Below are positions 15,032 to 23,480 of a DNA stretch of 64,000 nucleotides, piece by piece (within the stretch, counting starts at the first letter, position 1; each line of letters begins with the position of its first letter). This DNA comes from Actinomycetes bacterium. GTDB lineage: Bacteria > Actinomycetota > Actinomycetes > Actinomycetales > Microbacteriaceae. The position numbers were made by a program, and so were the translations under genes. Where the stretch lies: positions 1 through 64,000 of the forward strand of contig JAEYZI010000004.1 of assembly GCA_023428065.1 (NCBI GenBank). Reading direction: 5' to 3'. The notes beneath the pieces are model-generated. The model did no database searches, had not been told where the DNA came from, and worked only from the letters and a program-made list of their open reading frames with translations.

Positions 15032-16642
15032 GTGAACCCCGCTTCCGCCCCTGACCGGCGCCGCTGGCTCGGCCTCGTCGTCATCTCGATCGCCGTCTCG
15101 CTCATCATCGTCGACTCGACCATCGTCAACGTCGCGATCCCCTCCGTCGTCGACGACCTCGGCATCAACTCGACGCAGGTGCAGTGGGTGCAGGAGTCCT
15201 ACACCCTCGTCTTCGCCGCGCTGCTGCTGGTCTTCGGCACGCTCGCCGACCGGTTCGGCCGACGACGCGTGCTCATGATCGGTGTCGTGCTCTTCGCGCT
15301 CTCGAGCGTCGTCGCGGCCCTCGCACCCTCCGGCGAGCTGCTCATCGCATCCCGCGTCGTGCAGGGCGTGGGCGGCGCGATGATCCTCCCCGCGACCCTC
15401 TCGCTGCTCAACGCGACCTTCACGGGCCGCGAGCGCGGCATCGCGTTCGCGGTGTGGGGTTCGACGATCGGCGGCATGGCGGCCGTCGGCCCGCTCCTCG
15501 GCGGCTGGCTCACGGCCGACTTCTCCTGGCGCTGGGCGTTCGGCATCAACCTCCCGCTCGGCGTGCTCATCATCGTCGGCGCGATCCTCTTCGTGCGGGA
15601 ATCGCGCTCGGATCACGTGCAGCGCGTCGACCTCGTGGGCGCCGCGCTGTCGGTCGTGCTCTTCACGAGCCTCGTGTTCGGCCTCATCGAGGGCCGCAAC
15701 TTCGGATGGTGGGCGACCGAGAAGGGCGCCCCCGACTTCTGGACGCTCGAGGTGTCGCCCATCCCGTTCGTGTTCGCGCTCACGCTCGTCGCGCTCGTGG
15801 CGTTCATCGCGTGGGGCGTGCACCGGGAGCGGCAGGGCCGCTCGACCCTCATCGCGTTCTCGCTCTTCTCGATCCCCTCGTTCCGCAACGGCAACATCGC
15901 GGCGCTCATCGTGTCGCTCGGCGAGTTCGGCGTGATCCTCGCGCTCCCGCTGTGGCTGCAGAACGTGCTCTCCTACGACGCCCTTCAGACGGGACTGCTG
16001 CTGCTCTCGCTCGCGGGCGGCTCGTTCCTCGCGTCGGGCGTCGCGGGTTCGCTCAGCGGCCGGGTCGCGGCCGTGTGGGTCGTGCGCGCGGGACTCGTCG
16101 CCGAGCTCGCGGGCCTCATCGTGCTCGCCCTCGTCATCGGCACCGACACCCCCTGGTGGCAGATCGCCATCGGCCTCGCGATCTACGGTTTCGGCGTGGG
16201 CCTCGCGACCGCCCAGCTCACGGGCGTCGTGCTGACGGACGTGCCGGTCGCCGCGAGCGGGCAGGCCTCGGGCACGCAGTCCACCTCGCGCCAGATCGGC
16301 TCCGCGCTCGGCATCGCGATCCTCGGCACGGTGCTCTTCACGTCGTTCGCCGGGCAGCTCGACGACCGCCTGCCCGCGCAGCTCCCGAGCGACACGCGCC
16401 AGCAGATCATCGACGTCGCCGTCGACTCGGCCGGCGCCGCGATCCCCGCGCTCGAGAAGCAGTCGCCCGAGGCGGCGGATGCGGCGCGCGCCGCGTTCAG
16501 CGAGGCCACGCGCGCCGCGACCTACACGGCGGCCGGGTTCCTCGTGGCGGGCCTGCTCGCGACGATCAGCCTCGGAGGGAGCCCAGGAGCTGGTCGACGG
16601 ACGTCGTCTCGGGAAGGTACGCCCGCGTCCAGCGCGCCATGA
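15032..16642 (+). CDS. MFS transporter, DHA2 (EmrB/QacA) family, 14 spans
   Basis: 536 residues. Proton-driven drug or metabolite exporter of the plasma membrane. Signatures: SIAVSLIIVDSTIVNVAIPSV (motif D1 with Asp in span 1), LADRFGRRRVLMIG (motif A), VQGVGGAMILPATLSLL, and motif C-like GSTIGGMAAVGPLLGGWL in span 5; 14 hydrophobic segments can be counted. The GTG at 15032 has GAGGAG 7 nt upstream. Expression is probably controlled by the divergent MarR protein. The 3' end overlaps the convergent hydrolase gene by 77 bp; the last 25 residues (after about 511) are polar and may be a weakly conserved tail. Confidence 0.92.
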   Translation: MNPASAPDRRRWLGLVVISIAVSLIIVDSTIVNVAIPSVVDDLGINSTQVQWVQESYTLVFAALLLVFGTLADRFGRRRVLMIGVVLFALSSVVAALAPSGELLIASRVVQGVGGAMILPATLSLLNATFTGRERGIAFAVWGSTIGGMAAVGPLLGGWLTADFSWRWAFGINLPLGVLIIVGAILFVRESRSDHVQRVDLVGAALSVVLFTSLVFGLIEGRNFGWWATEKGAPDFWTLEVSPIPFVFALTLVALVAFIAWGVHRERQGRSTLIAFSLFSIPSFRNGNIAALIVSLGEFGVILALPLWLQNVLSYDALQTGLLLLSLAGGSFLASGVAGSLSGRVAAVWVVRAGLVAELAGLIVLALVIGTDTPWWQIAIGLAIYGFGVGLATAQLTGVVLTDVPVAASGQASGTQSTSRQIGSALGIAILGTVLFTSFAGQLDDRLPAQLPSDTRQQIIDVAVDSAGAAIPALEKQSPEAADAARAAFSEATRAATYTAAGFLVAGLLATISLGGSPGAGRRTSSREGTPASSAP

Positions 16643-17585
16643 CGTCGTAGGCCGAGGCGCGCACCGAGCGCCGCGAGAGCAGCACGTCGTGCAGCGCGCC
16701 CTCGAGGCGCACGACCGACACGTGGTGCCCGAGGCGCGTCGCGCGCTCCGCGACCCCGTCGACGTCGAGGGCGACATCCGAGTCGTAGATGCGCGCCGAC
16801 CACGACTGCTGCAGCCAGCTCCGGGCCGAGAGCATCACGAGCACGGGGACGCCGATGTCGAGGCCCGCGGCGACCCGCGCGTGGCCGTCGAGGATCGCGT
16901 CGAGCCACCCGCTGTGAACGGGGAAGCCGCGCTCCGGCCGCCAGCGCAGGTCGTAGTCCCACTCGCCATCGAAGAGGCGCGAGCTCGCCTGCGTGTTGAA
17001 GCCCCGATCGATGCCGGGCAGCGCCGCGCGGGGCCCGAGGCGCGCACCGAGCGCGACGAGCGGTGCGATCGCGCGGCGACCGAGCTCATCCGCCTGGAAC
17101 TCGAGCCAGGGGCTGTTGAGGATGAGCGCGTCGACCGCGTCCGGATGCCGGGCCGCCCAGAGCGAGAGGATGAGGCCCCCCGTCGAGTGGCCGATCACGA
17201 CGAGCGGGCGTCGCGTGCTCTCGTCTCGTCCCATCGCCGCGAGCGCCGCCGCGATGTCGGCGTCGTAGCCCGCGAGGTCCTCGGTGTATCCGGGGGTCTG
17301 ATGCGGCAGGAGGCTGCGGCCGTACTTGCGCAGGTCGAGCGCGTGGAAGCGGGCGCCGGCGCGCGTCCAGAAGAGCGCGTGCTCCGACTGGAAGAAGTAG
17401 TCCGACCATCCGTGCACGTAGAGCACGTCGACGCCGTGCGCGAAGCCGTGCGGCTCGCGACCCCACGCGGTCGTGCGCGCCGCGGTGGGCCGGACGAGGG
17501 TCGCGACGACGGCGCCCTCCTCGTCGTCGGGAAGGCGGAGGGGCAGCTGCTCGAAGCCGCCGAGAACGTCGGGTCTCCAGTCCAT
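16566..17585 (-). CDS. Alpha/beta hydrolase (serine aminopeptidase S33-like)
   Basis: 339 residues. Oxyanion region LYVHGWSDYFFQSEHALFW, RARFHALDLRKYGRSL, and nucleophile elbow VIGHSTGGLILSLWAARHPD (Ser in GHSTG), late acid/His pair around MLSAR and EGALHDVLLSR. It resembles the lysophospholipase/monoacylglycerol lipase-like group; the substrate is unknown. No signal peptide. The ATG at 17585 is 6 nt after CAGCGT. Its 3' end runs into the exporter gene for 77 bp, which is unusual for convergent genes and may be functional or may mean that the exporter truly ends in a poorly conserved tail. Confidence 0.85.
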   Translation of the reverse strand: MDWRPDVLGGFEQLPLRLPDDEEGAVVATLVRPTAARTTAWGREPHGFAHGVDVLYVHGWSDYFFQSEHALFWTRAGARFHALDLRKYGRSLLPHQTPGYTEDLAGYDADIAAALAAMGRDESTRRPLVVIGHSTGGLILSLWAARHPDAVDALILNSPWLEFQADELGRRAIAPLVALGARLGPRAALPGIDRGFNTQASSRLFDGEWDYDLRWRPERGFPVHSGWLDAILDGHARVAAGLDIGVPVLVMLSARSWLQQSWSARIYDSDVALDVDGVAERATRLGHHVSVVRLEGALHDVLLSRRSVRASAYDVMARWTRAYLPETTSVDQLLGSLRG

Positions 17586-17591
17586 GCGCCC

Positions 17592-17597
17592 ACGCTG
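17592..17597 (-). promoter_or_regulatory. Putative leaderless -10 box
   Basis: CAGCGT on the minus strand, 6 nt before the ATG at 17585; first base differs from TANNNT. Confidence 0.4.
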
Positions 17598-17662
17598 ACA
17601 GGCCGCCCGTCCCGCGCGGGAGGGGCGGGTGTCCCGAACCCCCCGGGATTCCGGCGGGCGGC

Positions 17663-18310
17663 TCAGGCGGAGGGCACGGAGCGGAAGAGCACGGGGCGTT
17701 CGCCCCACTCCGCGAGTCGGGCCTCGAGTCCCGCCCGCACCTCGGGCCACTCCTCGGCGAGCACCGAGTACACCGCCGTGTCGCGCCACGTACCGTCGGC
17801 GCGCTGCTGGGCGCGGCGCTCGACGCCCTCGAAGCGGGCGCCGAGCTTGGTGATCGCGGCGCGCGATCGGGCGTTCACGGCGTCCGCCTGCAGCTTCACG
17901 CGGCCGTAGCCGTGGTCGAAGAGCCGGCCGAGCATGAGGAGCTTCGCCTCGACGTTCACCTGGGTGCCCCACACGCGCGGGTCGTAGGCCGTCCAGCCGA
18001 TGTGGGCGGCCTCCTTCACCTCGTCGAAGTCGGCCATGCTCGAGGTGCCCACGATCTCGCCCGTGTGCGGGCCGGATGCGACGCGCACGACGTAGGTGAT
18101 GCCGCGTTCGTGGGGGAAGTAGCCCGGCGCCCACGCGGCGAACGCGGCCTCGTCTGCAGGGAGGCCCGCGAGGCCGCCCCCGTAGCCGCCCGCGAACACC
18201 TCGGGGCGGCCGATCGCGTGCCAGAGGCCCGAGTGATCGTCGGGGGTCAGGGGATCCAGGCGCACGTAGCGGCCGACGAGGGACTCACGGGGCGGTCGAG
18301 TAGCGCTCAC
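17663..18310 (-). CDS. GNAT-family N-acetyltransferase (RimJ/RimL type)
   Basis: 215 residues. Order of motifs typical of RimJ/RimL-like acetyltransferases: VGRYVRLDPLTPDDHSGLWHA, GEIVGTSSMADFDEVKEAAHIGWTAYDPRVWGTQVNVEAKLLMLGRLFD (acetyl-CoA binding strand-helix region) and GYGRVKLQADAVNARSRAAITKLGARFEGVERR. Substrates of this group include protein N-termini, amino acids and antibiotics; nothing here singles one out. Cytoplasmic. The GTG at 18310 starts it, 32 bp from the start of the divergent membrane-protein gene, so the two promoters overlap. Confidence 0.87.
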   Translation of the reverse strand: MSATRPPRESLVGRYVRLDPLTPDDHSGLWHAIGRPEVFAGGYGGGLAGLPADEAAFAAWAPGYFPHERGITYVVRVASGPHTGEIVGTSSMADFDEVKEAAHIGWTAYDPRVWGTQVNVEAKLLMLGRLFDHGYGRVKLQADAVNARSRAAITKLGARFEGVERRAQQRADGTWRDTAVYSVLAEEWPEVRAGLEARLAEWGERPVLFRSVPSA

Positions 18311-18330
18311 GCTTCTATCCTCCCATCCGC

Positions 18331-18336
18331 TACCTT
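18331..18336 (+). promoter_or_regulatory. Leaderless -10 box
   Basis: TACCTT, 6 nt before the ATG at 18343. Confidence 0.5.
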
Positions 18337-18342
18337 TTCGCC

Positions 18343-19002
18343 ATGCGTCTCGTCGGACCCGGGTGGCGCTACCTCGGAGCGGTGCTCTCGTGGTGGCTCT
18401 TCGTGCTGTGCTTCACGCTCCTGTACCACGGTGCCCGGACCGTCATGGGCCTCGGCGGCTTCTGCGCCTCGGGCGGCCCGTACGCCATCGAGGTCGAGTG
18501 CCCGCCCGAGGTGGTCGCGACCGTTCCCCTGTCGATCTTCGGCGGTTTCGCGGCCGCCGGCATCGCGCTCGCCCTCGCTCGCGGTTTCGCCGCGCCGCTG
18601 CTCGCCTGGGCGTGGCCCATCCTCTTCGTCGGCCTCGGGCTGGCCTTCGCGATCGCCGCCTTCACGGTGGATGGCGGCGTCACGAACGCGTTCCTCGCGG
18701 TGCTCTTCGTCGTGATGGGCGGCGTGCCGCTCGTGCTCACGCTCCGCGCCGCCCCGCGCGTGCTGTTCCTCGGCTGGACGCGCGCCGACGACCGGCCGTT
18801 CACCGTGGGCGAGGATGCCGGCCGCTCGACGATCGTGAACCTGCCGGCGACGCGGCGGCCGCTCTCGGCCACGGGCGAGCCCGTGGCCCCGGGTCCGCTC
18901 GACTGGATCGTCGCCCTCGGCGTGCCGATCGGGGCCGCCGTCCTCGGCTGGTGGACCGCATCCGCGATCCTCTCGGCGATCGTCGCGTCGACGCTCGCGT
19001 GA
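18343..19002 (+). CDS. Membrane protein of unknown function
   Basis: 219 residues. Segments about 8-28 (LGAVLSWWLFVLCFTLLYHG), 60-82, 88-110, 115-137 and 190-212 are hydrophobic, giving about five spans. Between the fourth and fifth is a polar stretch with DDRPFTVGEDAGRSTIVNLPATRRPL. Two Cys (CASGGPY, CPPEVV) lie in the first extracytoplasmic loop and could form a disulfide. No family recognised. It starts behind a TACCTT box and ends at a strong hairpin shared with the convergent symporter operon. Confidence 0.65.
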   Translation: MRLVGPGWRYLGAVLSWWLFVLCFTLLYHGARTVMGLGGFCASGGPYAIEVECPPEVVATVPLSIFGGFAAAGIALALARGFAAPLLAWAWPILFVGLGLAFAIAAFTVDGGVTNAFLAVLFVVMGGVPLVLTLRAAPRVLFLGWTRADDRPFTVGEDAGRSTIVNLPATRRPLSATGEPVAPGPLDWIVALGVPIGAAVLGWWTASAILSAIVASTLA

Positions 19003-19053
19003 GGTGTTCCGGCGGGGTCGGGCCAGGCACGAGCCCGACCCCGCCGAGCCTCA
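19000..19053. terminator. Bidirectional terminator, 13-bp perfect stem
   Basis: GGCGGGGTCGGGC (19011-19023) pairs without mismatch with GCCCGACCCCGCC (19033-19045), 9-nt loop. Outside it TGAGG (19000-19004) pairs with CCTCA (19049-19053); these hold the TGA codons of both convergent genes. There is no T-run. Confidence 0.75.
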
Positions 19054-20664
19054 GTGCTGGGTGGCCCCCTCCGCACCGATTCCGGTGAGGGAGCGCACCT
19101 CCATCTCGGACTGCTTGGCCGGGTCCTCCGGCGTGCGCTGCGTGAGCGAGGCGAGCCAGCCCACGAGGAACGCGAGCGGGATCGAGACGATGCCCGGGTT
19201 CGACAACGGCCAGAGGTCGAAGTCGGCCGTCGGGATCATCGCGGTCGGGCCGCCCGACACGACGGGCGAGAACACGATGAGCACGATCGACGAGACGAGG
19301 CCCGTGTACATGCTCCACAGCGCGCCGCGCGTGTTGAAGCGCTTCCAGAACAGCGAGTAGACGATCGTCGGCAGGTTCGCCGCCGCCGCCACCGCGAACG
19401 CGAGCGCCACGAGGAACGCGACGTTCTGACCGTTGGCGAGGATGCCGCCCGCGATCGCCACGATGCCGATCACGATGACCGTGCGACGCGCGACCTTGAC
19501 CTCGCTGCCCGGCTCGGCCTTGCCCTTCTTCATGACGCTCGCGTAGATGTCGTGCGCGAAGGACGCGGCCGCCGTGATCGTGAGGCCCGCGACGACCGCG
19601 AGGATCGTCGCGAACGCGATCGCGGAGATCAGGCCGAGCAGGATCGGTCCGCCGAGCTCGAACGCGAGCAGCGGGGCCGCGGAGTTGGCGCCGCCGGGCG
19701 CCGCCGCGATCGTCTCCGGCCCGATGAGGGCCGCCGCGCCGTAGCCGAGCACGAGCGTGAACACGTAGAAGATGCCGATGAGCCAGATCGCCCACACGAC
19801 GCTGCGCCGGGCCTCCTTCGCCGTCGGCACCGTGTAGAAGCGCATGAGCACGTGCGGGAGGGCCGCCGTGCCCAGCACGAGCGCGAGGCCGAGCGACAGG
19901 AAGTCGAGACGCGCGACATCCGAGACCCCGTACTTCATACCGGGGTTGAGGATGTCGGTCGTGCCTGCCGTCTCCACGGCGTGCTCGAGCAGCGTCGACA
20001 GGTTGAAGCCGTTGATCGCGAGCACCCAGACCGTCATGATGCCGGCGCCCACGATGAGCAGACCGGCCTTGATGATCTGCACCCACGTCGTGCCCTTCAT
20101 GCCGCCGACGAGCACGTAGATGATCATGAGCGCGCCGACGACCGCGATGACGACCGCCTGGCCCACCTTGTCGGGGATGCCCAGCAGGAGCGACACGAGG
20201 CCGCCCGCGCCCGCCATCTGCGCGAGCAGATAGAAGAAGCACACGACGAGGGTCGTGGTCGCCGCGGCGATGCGCACGGGACGCTGCTTGAGGCGGAACG
20301 AGAGCACGTCGGCCATCGTGAAGCGACCCGTGTTGCGCAGGAGTTCGGCCACGAGCAGCAGGGCGACGAGCCACGCCACGAGGAAGCCGATCGAGTAGAG
20401 GAACCCGTCGTAGCCGGTGAGCGCGATGGCGCCGCAGATGCCGAGGAAGGATGCGGCCGAGAGGTAGTCGCCCGCGATCGCCGTGCCGTTCTGGGGGCCG
20501 GAGAACGAGCGACCGGCCGCGTAGTAGTCGGCGGCCGTCTTGTTGTTCCGACTCGCACGGAAGACGATGACCATCGTCACGAGCACGAACAGGCCGAAGA
20601 TGGCGATGTTGAGCAGCGGGTCGCCCGGAGAGGTGCTCGTCTCGAGCAGCGCGGTGGGGATCAT
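19051..20664 (-). CDS. actP: Sodium:solute symporter, ActP-like (acetate/monocarboxylate)
   Basis: 537 residues, SSS family, plasma membrane, about 13 spans. Family signatures: RSFSGPQNGTAIAGDYLSAASFLGICGAIAL near the N-terminus, GGMKGTTWVQIIKAGLL, LGTAALPHVLMRFYTVPTAKEARRSV and ASFAHDIYASVMKKGKAEPGSE. This set is shared by acetate (ActP) and related monocarboxylate permeases; acetate, pyruvate or propionate are plausible substrates but cannot be separated here. The ATG overlaps the stop of the upstream DUF485 gene by one base (TGATG), the usual yjcH-actP arrangement. The operon is divergent from the LytSR genes. Confidence 0.9.
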   Translation of the reverse strand: MIPTALLETSTSPGDPLLNIAIFGLFVLVTMVIVFRASRNNKTAADYYAAGRSFSGPQNGTAIAGDYLSAASFLGICGAIALTGYDGFLYSIGFLVAWLVALLLVAELLRNTGRFTMADVLSFRLKQRPVRIAAATTTLVVCFFYLLAQMAGAGGLVSLLLGIPDKVGQAVVIAVVGALMIIYVLVGGMKGTTWVQIIKAGLLIVGAGIMTVWVLAINGFNLSTLLEHAVETAGTTDILNPGMKYGVSDVARLDFLSLGLALVLGTAALPHVLMRFYTVPTAKEARRSVVWAIWLIGIFYVFTLVLGYGAAALIGPETIAAAPGGANSAAPLLAFELGGPILLGLISAIAFATILAVVAGLTITAAASFAHDIYASVMKKGKAEPGSEVKVARRTVIVIGIVAIAGGILANGQNVAFLVALAFAVAAAANLPTIVYSLFWKRFNTRGALWSMYTGLVSSIVLIVFSPVVSGGPTAMIPTADFDLWPLSNPGIVSIPLAFLVGWLASLTQRTPEDPAKQSEMEVRSLTGIGAEGATQH

Positions 20665-21011
20665 CAGCGGGCACCTCCCTTGACCTCGTCGCGGATCTCC
20701 TCCGCGATCGGGTCGAGCTTCTTGTTGGCGTACCAGACGTAGAGCATCGTCACGATGAAGGTCGTGGCGACCTGCCCGAGCCCGATCAGGAGGCCCACGT
20801 TGACGTGCCCGAAGACGGGCGTGGACATGAACTCGGGTGCGTAGCCGGCCAGGAGCACGTAGGCGAAGTACCAGACGAGCGCCAGACCGAGCACGGGGAA
20901 CACGAATCCGCGGTGGCGCTTCTTGAGCTCCCGGAACTCCGGGGAGGCCTGGATGGCGGGGTAGTCGACATCCGTCTGCGCGACCGAGGTGGGGGCTTCG
21001 TCGCCCATCAT
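20664..21011 (-). CDS. DUF485 family membrane protein (YjcH-like)
   Basis: 115 residues. ASPEFRELKKRHRGFVFPVLGLALVWYFAYVLLAGYAPEFM is the DUF485 signature; two spans (about 38-60 and 73-97) are followed by YVWYANKKLDPIAEEIRDEV, the conserved cytoplasmic end. Members are almost always encoded directly before ActP-type symporters and probably act as a small accessory subunit. GAGGAGAG precedes two adjacent ATGs (21011, 21008); I take the first. Confidence 0.9.
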   Translation of the reverse strand: MMGDEAPTSVAQTDVDYPAIQASPEFRELKKRHRGFVFPVLGLALVWYFAYVLLAGYAPEFMSTPVFGHVNVGLLIGLGQVATTFIVTMLYVWYANKKLDPIAEEIRDEVKGGAR

Positions 21012-21132
21012 CTCTCCTCATCCCGGGCGCGCACCGTCGCGCGCCCGTCTCGATGTTGCGCATCACTCTGGGACCTGCCGCCGGTCGCGGCGCCCGGATG
21101 CCGTTCGTCGTCGCCGGGCGGCGGTCAGCGTG

Positions 21133-21162
21133 CGACGAGCGGCACTGTGCCCACGACGAGCG
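21133..21162 (+). promoter_or_regulatory. Candidate LytTR binding site: direct repeat CGACGAGCG
   Basis: CGACGAGCG occurs at 21133-21141 and 21154-21162, 12 bp apart and thus exactly 21 bp centre to centre, immediately upstream of the TAACCT promoter. LytTR domains are known to bind pairs of about 9-bp direct repeats spaced 12-13 bp, so geometry fits even though the bases are GC-rich. Confidence 0.55.
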
Positions 21163-21168
21163 AGCCGT

Positions 21169-21174
21169 TAACCT
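21169..21174 (+). promoter_or_regulatory. Leaderless -10 box of the lytS-like gene
   Basis: TAACCT, 7 nt before the ATG at 21182; no ribosome site. Confidence 0.6.
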
Positions 21175-21181
21175 GACGTGC

Positions 21182-22375
21182 ATGGCCGAGTCGCTGTGGA
21201 GCGGCCTCGCGATCGCCGCAGCCGTCGCGCTGCTCGCCCTCGCGGGGTACCTGATCGCACGCCGGCTCGCCCGCGGGCCGCGCGAGCTCGGCACGGAGGC
21301 GGAGCGCGCGCGGTTCACGACCCTCCACCTCGCCACGCGCGCCGCCGAGCACCTGCGTGCGGGGCTCGAGGAGGGCGACACCGTCCGCGCCGCACGCGAC
21401 CTGCGGGCGATGCTCGACTGCGACGGGCTCGCGATCGCGGGCGTCGACGGCGTGCTCGCGGTCGACGGCGCAGACGCCTACCGGGAGGCGGCGGCACGCG
21501 CAATCGCGACGCGCTCGGGCGCGAGGCCGCAGCTCCATCGCGCGATCGTCGGCCAGGGGCGCGACGCCGTAGACGCCGTCTCGGCGCCCATCCTGCGCAG
21601 CGGCGTGCGGGCGGGCACGCTCGTCGCCTTCGCCCGCTCGGCGCGGCCCGGCCTCGTGCGCGCGACGGGCGAGGCAGCGCGCTGGGTGTCGACGCAGCTC
21701 GAGCTCGCCGAGCTCGACGCATCCCGTGCCGCACTCGCGGAGGCCGAGGTCAAGGCGCTGCGGGCGCAGATCAGCCCGCACTTCATCTACAACGCCCTCA
21801 CCGCGATCGCGTCCTTCATCCACACCGACCCCGCGAAGGCGCGCGAACTCGTCGTCGAGTTCGCCGACTTCACGCGCTACTCGTTCCGCCGCCACGGCGA
21901 CTTCACGACGGTCGCGGAGGAGCTGCGCAGCGTCGACGGCTACCTGCGCCTCGAGCGCGCGCGCTTCGGCGACCGGCTCGAGGTGACCCTGCAGATCGCG
22001 CCGGAGCTGCTCGCGACCGTCATCCCCTTCCTCTCGGTGCAGCCGCTCGTCGAGAACGCCGTGCGACACGGTCTCGAGTCGGCCGAACGCGGCGGGCGGG
22101 TCACGATCACGGCGACGGATGCCGGCGCGTGCGCGCTCATCACGGTCGAGGACGACGGTGTCGGCATCGACCCCGAGCTCGCCCGCGAGGTGCTCGCGGG
22201 GCGCGCGGGGGGCGAGCACGTGGGCCTCCGCAACGTCGACGCGCGGCTGCGCCAGGTGTACGGCGACGACTTCGGTCTCGTCGTCGAGACGAACGTGGGG
22301 GCGGGAACGCTCGTCACGATGCGCGTGCCCAAGTCGCAGCCGCTGCGCGCGAGCGAGGGGAGGCTCGCCGGATGA
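21182..22375 (+). CDS. LytS/YehU-type sensor histidine kinase
   Basis: 397 residues. One N-terminal span (residues 6-26), a GAF-like cytoplasmic region (about 40-170), then the His_kinase box ALRAQISPHFIYNALTAIASFIHTDP with phospho-accepting H200, and a HATPase (FLSVQPLVENAVRHGLES, EDDGVGIDP, GEHVGLRNVDARLRQVYG). The kinase half is that of LytS, BtsS and YpdA, which sense pyruvate or cell-wall signals with a multi-span domain; here that domain is replaced by a single anchor and GAF-like part, so the signal is probably cytoplasmic. The gene is translationally coupled to the LytTR regulator. Confidence 0.9.
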   Translation: MAESLWSGLAIAAAVALLALAGYLIARRLARGPRELGTEAERARFTTLHLATRAAEHLRAGLEEGDTVRAARDLRAMLDCDGLAIAGVDGVLAVDGADAYREAAARAIATRSGARPQLHRAIVGQGRDAVDAVSAPILRSGVRAGTLVAFARSARPGLVRATGEAARWVSTQLELAELDASRAALAEAEVKALRAQISPHFIYNALTAIASFIHTDPAKARELVVEFADFTRYSFRRHGDFTTVAEELRSVDGYLRLERARFGDRLEVTLQIAPELLATVIPFLSVQPLVENAVRHGLESAERGGRVTITATDAGACALITVEDDGVGIDPELAREVLAGRAGGEHVGLRNVDARLRQVYGDDFGLVVETNVGAGTLVTMRVPKSQPLRASEGRLAG

Positions 22376-23121
22376 CGGAGACCCGCGGCATCAGCGTGCT
22401 CATCGCCGACGACGAGCCGCCCGCGCTCGACGAGCTCGCCTATCTGCTCGGACGGGATGGGCGCGTCGCGGCCGTGCACCGGGCGTCGTCGGGCGCGGAG
22501 GCCGTGCGGCTGCTCTCGGAGCGGAGCGTCGACGCGGCGTTCCTCGACATCCACATGCCGGGCCTCTCGGGCTTCGACCTCGCGCGCGCGCTCGGGCGCT
22601 TCGAGCATCGCCCGGCCCTCGTGTTCGTCACCGCCGACGAGGACCAGGCGCTCGAGGCCTTCGAGTTCGCGGCCGTCGACTACCTTCTCAAGCCCGTGCG
22701 GTTCGAGCGGCTCGAGCGCACCCTCGACCGCGTGATCGACGGCATGCGCGCGGGTCCCGCGACGGGCCCCGTGCCCCGGCCCGAGCTCGTCGCGGTGACG
22801 CTCGGCGGCACGACCCGCATGATCCGCCGCGATGACGTGCGCTACGTGCAGGCGCAGGGCGACTACGCGCGCCTGCACACCGAGGAGTCGAGCTACCTCG
22901 TGCGCATCCCGCTCTCCGATCTCGAGCGGCAGTGGTCGGATGCCGGGTTCCTGCGCGTGCACCGCTCCTACCTCGTGCAGCTCGACCACGTGTCGCGCGT
23001 GCGCGGGGGACCGGGGCACGCCACCGTCACGATCGGGCAGGTGGAGCTGCCCGTGTCACGTCGGCTGCAGCCCGCCCTGCGCGAGGCGCTCGACGCGCGC
23101 CGACTGCGGGCGGGCGGATGA
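22372..23121 (+). CDS. LytTR-family response regulator
   Basis: 249 residues. Receiver domain (ISVLIADDEPPALDELAYLL, phospho-acceptor D59 in AAFLDIHMPG, VDYLLKP) joined to a C-terminal LytTR DNA-binding domain (RMIRRDDVRYVQAQGDYARLHTEESSYLVRIPLSDLE and FLRVHRSYLVQLDHVSRV). Overlaps the kinase gene by 4 bp (ATGA). By position it should control the two symporter operons on either side; the CGACGAGCG direct repeat is its best candidate site. Confidence 0.94.
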   Translation: MTETRGISVLIADDEPPALDELAYLLGRDGRVAAVHRASSGAEAVRLLSERSVDAAFLDIHMPGLSGFDLARALGRFEHRPALVFVTADEDQALEAFEFAAVDYLLKPVRFERLERTLDRVIDGMRAGPATGPVPRPELVAVTLGGTTRMIRRDDVRYVQAQGDYARLHTEESSYLVRIPLSDLERQWSDAGFLRVHRSYLVQLDHVSRVRGGPGHATVTIGQVELPVSRRLQPALREALDARRLRAGG

Positions 23122-23480
23122 CGGCGGGGCCTCCGCCGCGGGTACGGGTCACCGCACCGCGCCGCGACGAGAGCGCCGGGCGCCCACCCGCGGGGGCGGC
23201 GGGCGCCGACCCGGCCGGCCTCTACATCCGCTCGCTCATCCGCTCGCAGCTGCGGCTCGGGATCGTGTGCACGTTCGCGTTCGTCGTCGTGCTCGTCGCG
23301 GTGCCGCTCGTGTTCGCCCTCGTGCCGGGGCTCGACGGGGCGTCGGTGAGCGGGGTGCCCGTGTCGTGGATCGTGCTCGGTGCGGGGCTGTTCCCCGTGA
23401 TCATCACGATCGCGGCCCTCTACGTGCGCACCGCGAGCCGCAACGAGTCGCGCTACCGCTCGCTCGCGGACGACGCATGA
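23118..23480 (+). CDS. Small two-span symporter partner (DUF485-like position)
   Basis: 120 residues. The first 35 are Pro/Arg-rich and polar; LYIRSLIRSQLRLGIVCTFAFVVVLVAVPLVFAL and IVLGAGLFPVIITIAALYVRTASRNESRYRSL give two spans and a basic cytoplasmic tail. The sequence is unlike the DUF485 protein at 20664 at first sight, but size, topology and position directly before a symporter gene are the same, so an accessory role is likely. It overlaps both neighbours by 4 bp (ATGA junctions). Confidence 0.75.
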   Translation: MTAGPPPRVRVTAPRRDESAGRPPAGAAGADPAGLYIRSLIRSQLRLGIVCTFAFVVVLVAVPLVFALVPGLDGASVSGVPVSWIVLGAGLFPVIITIAALYVRTASRNESRYRSLADDA

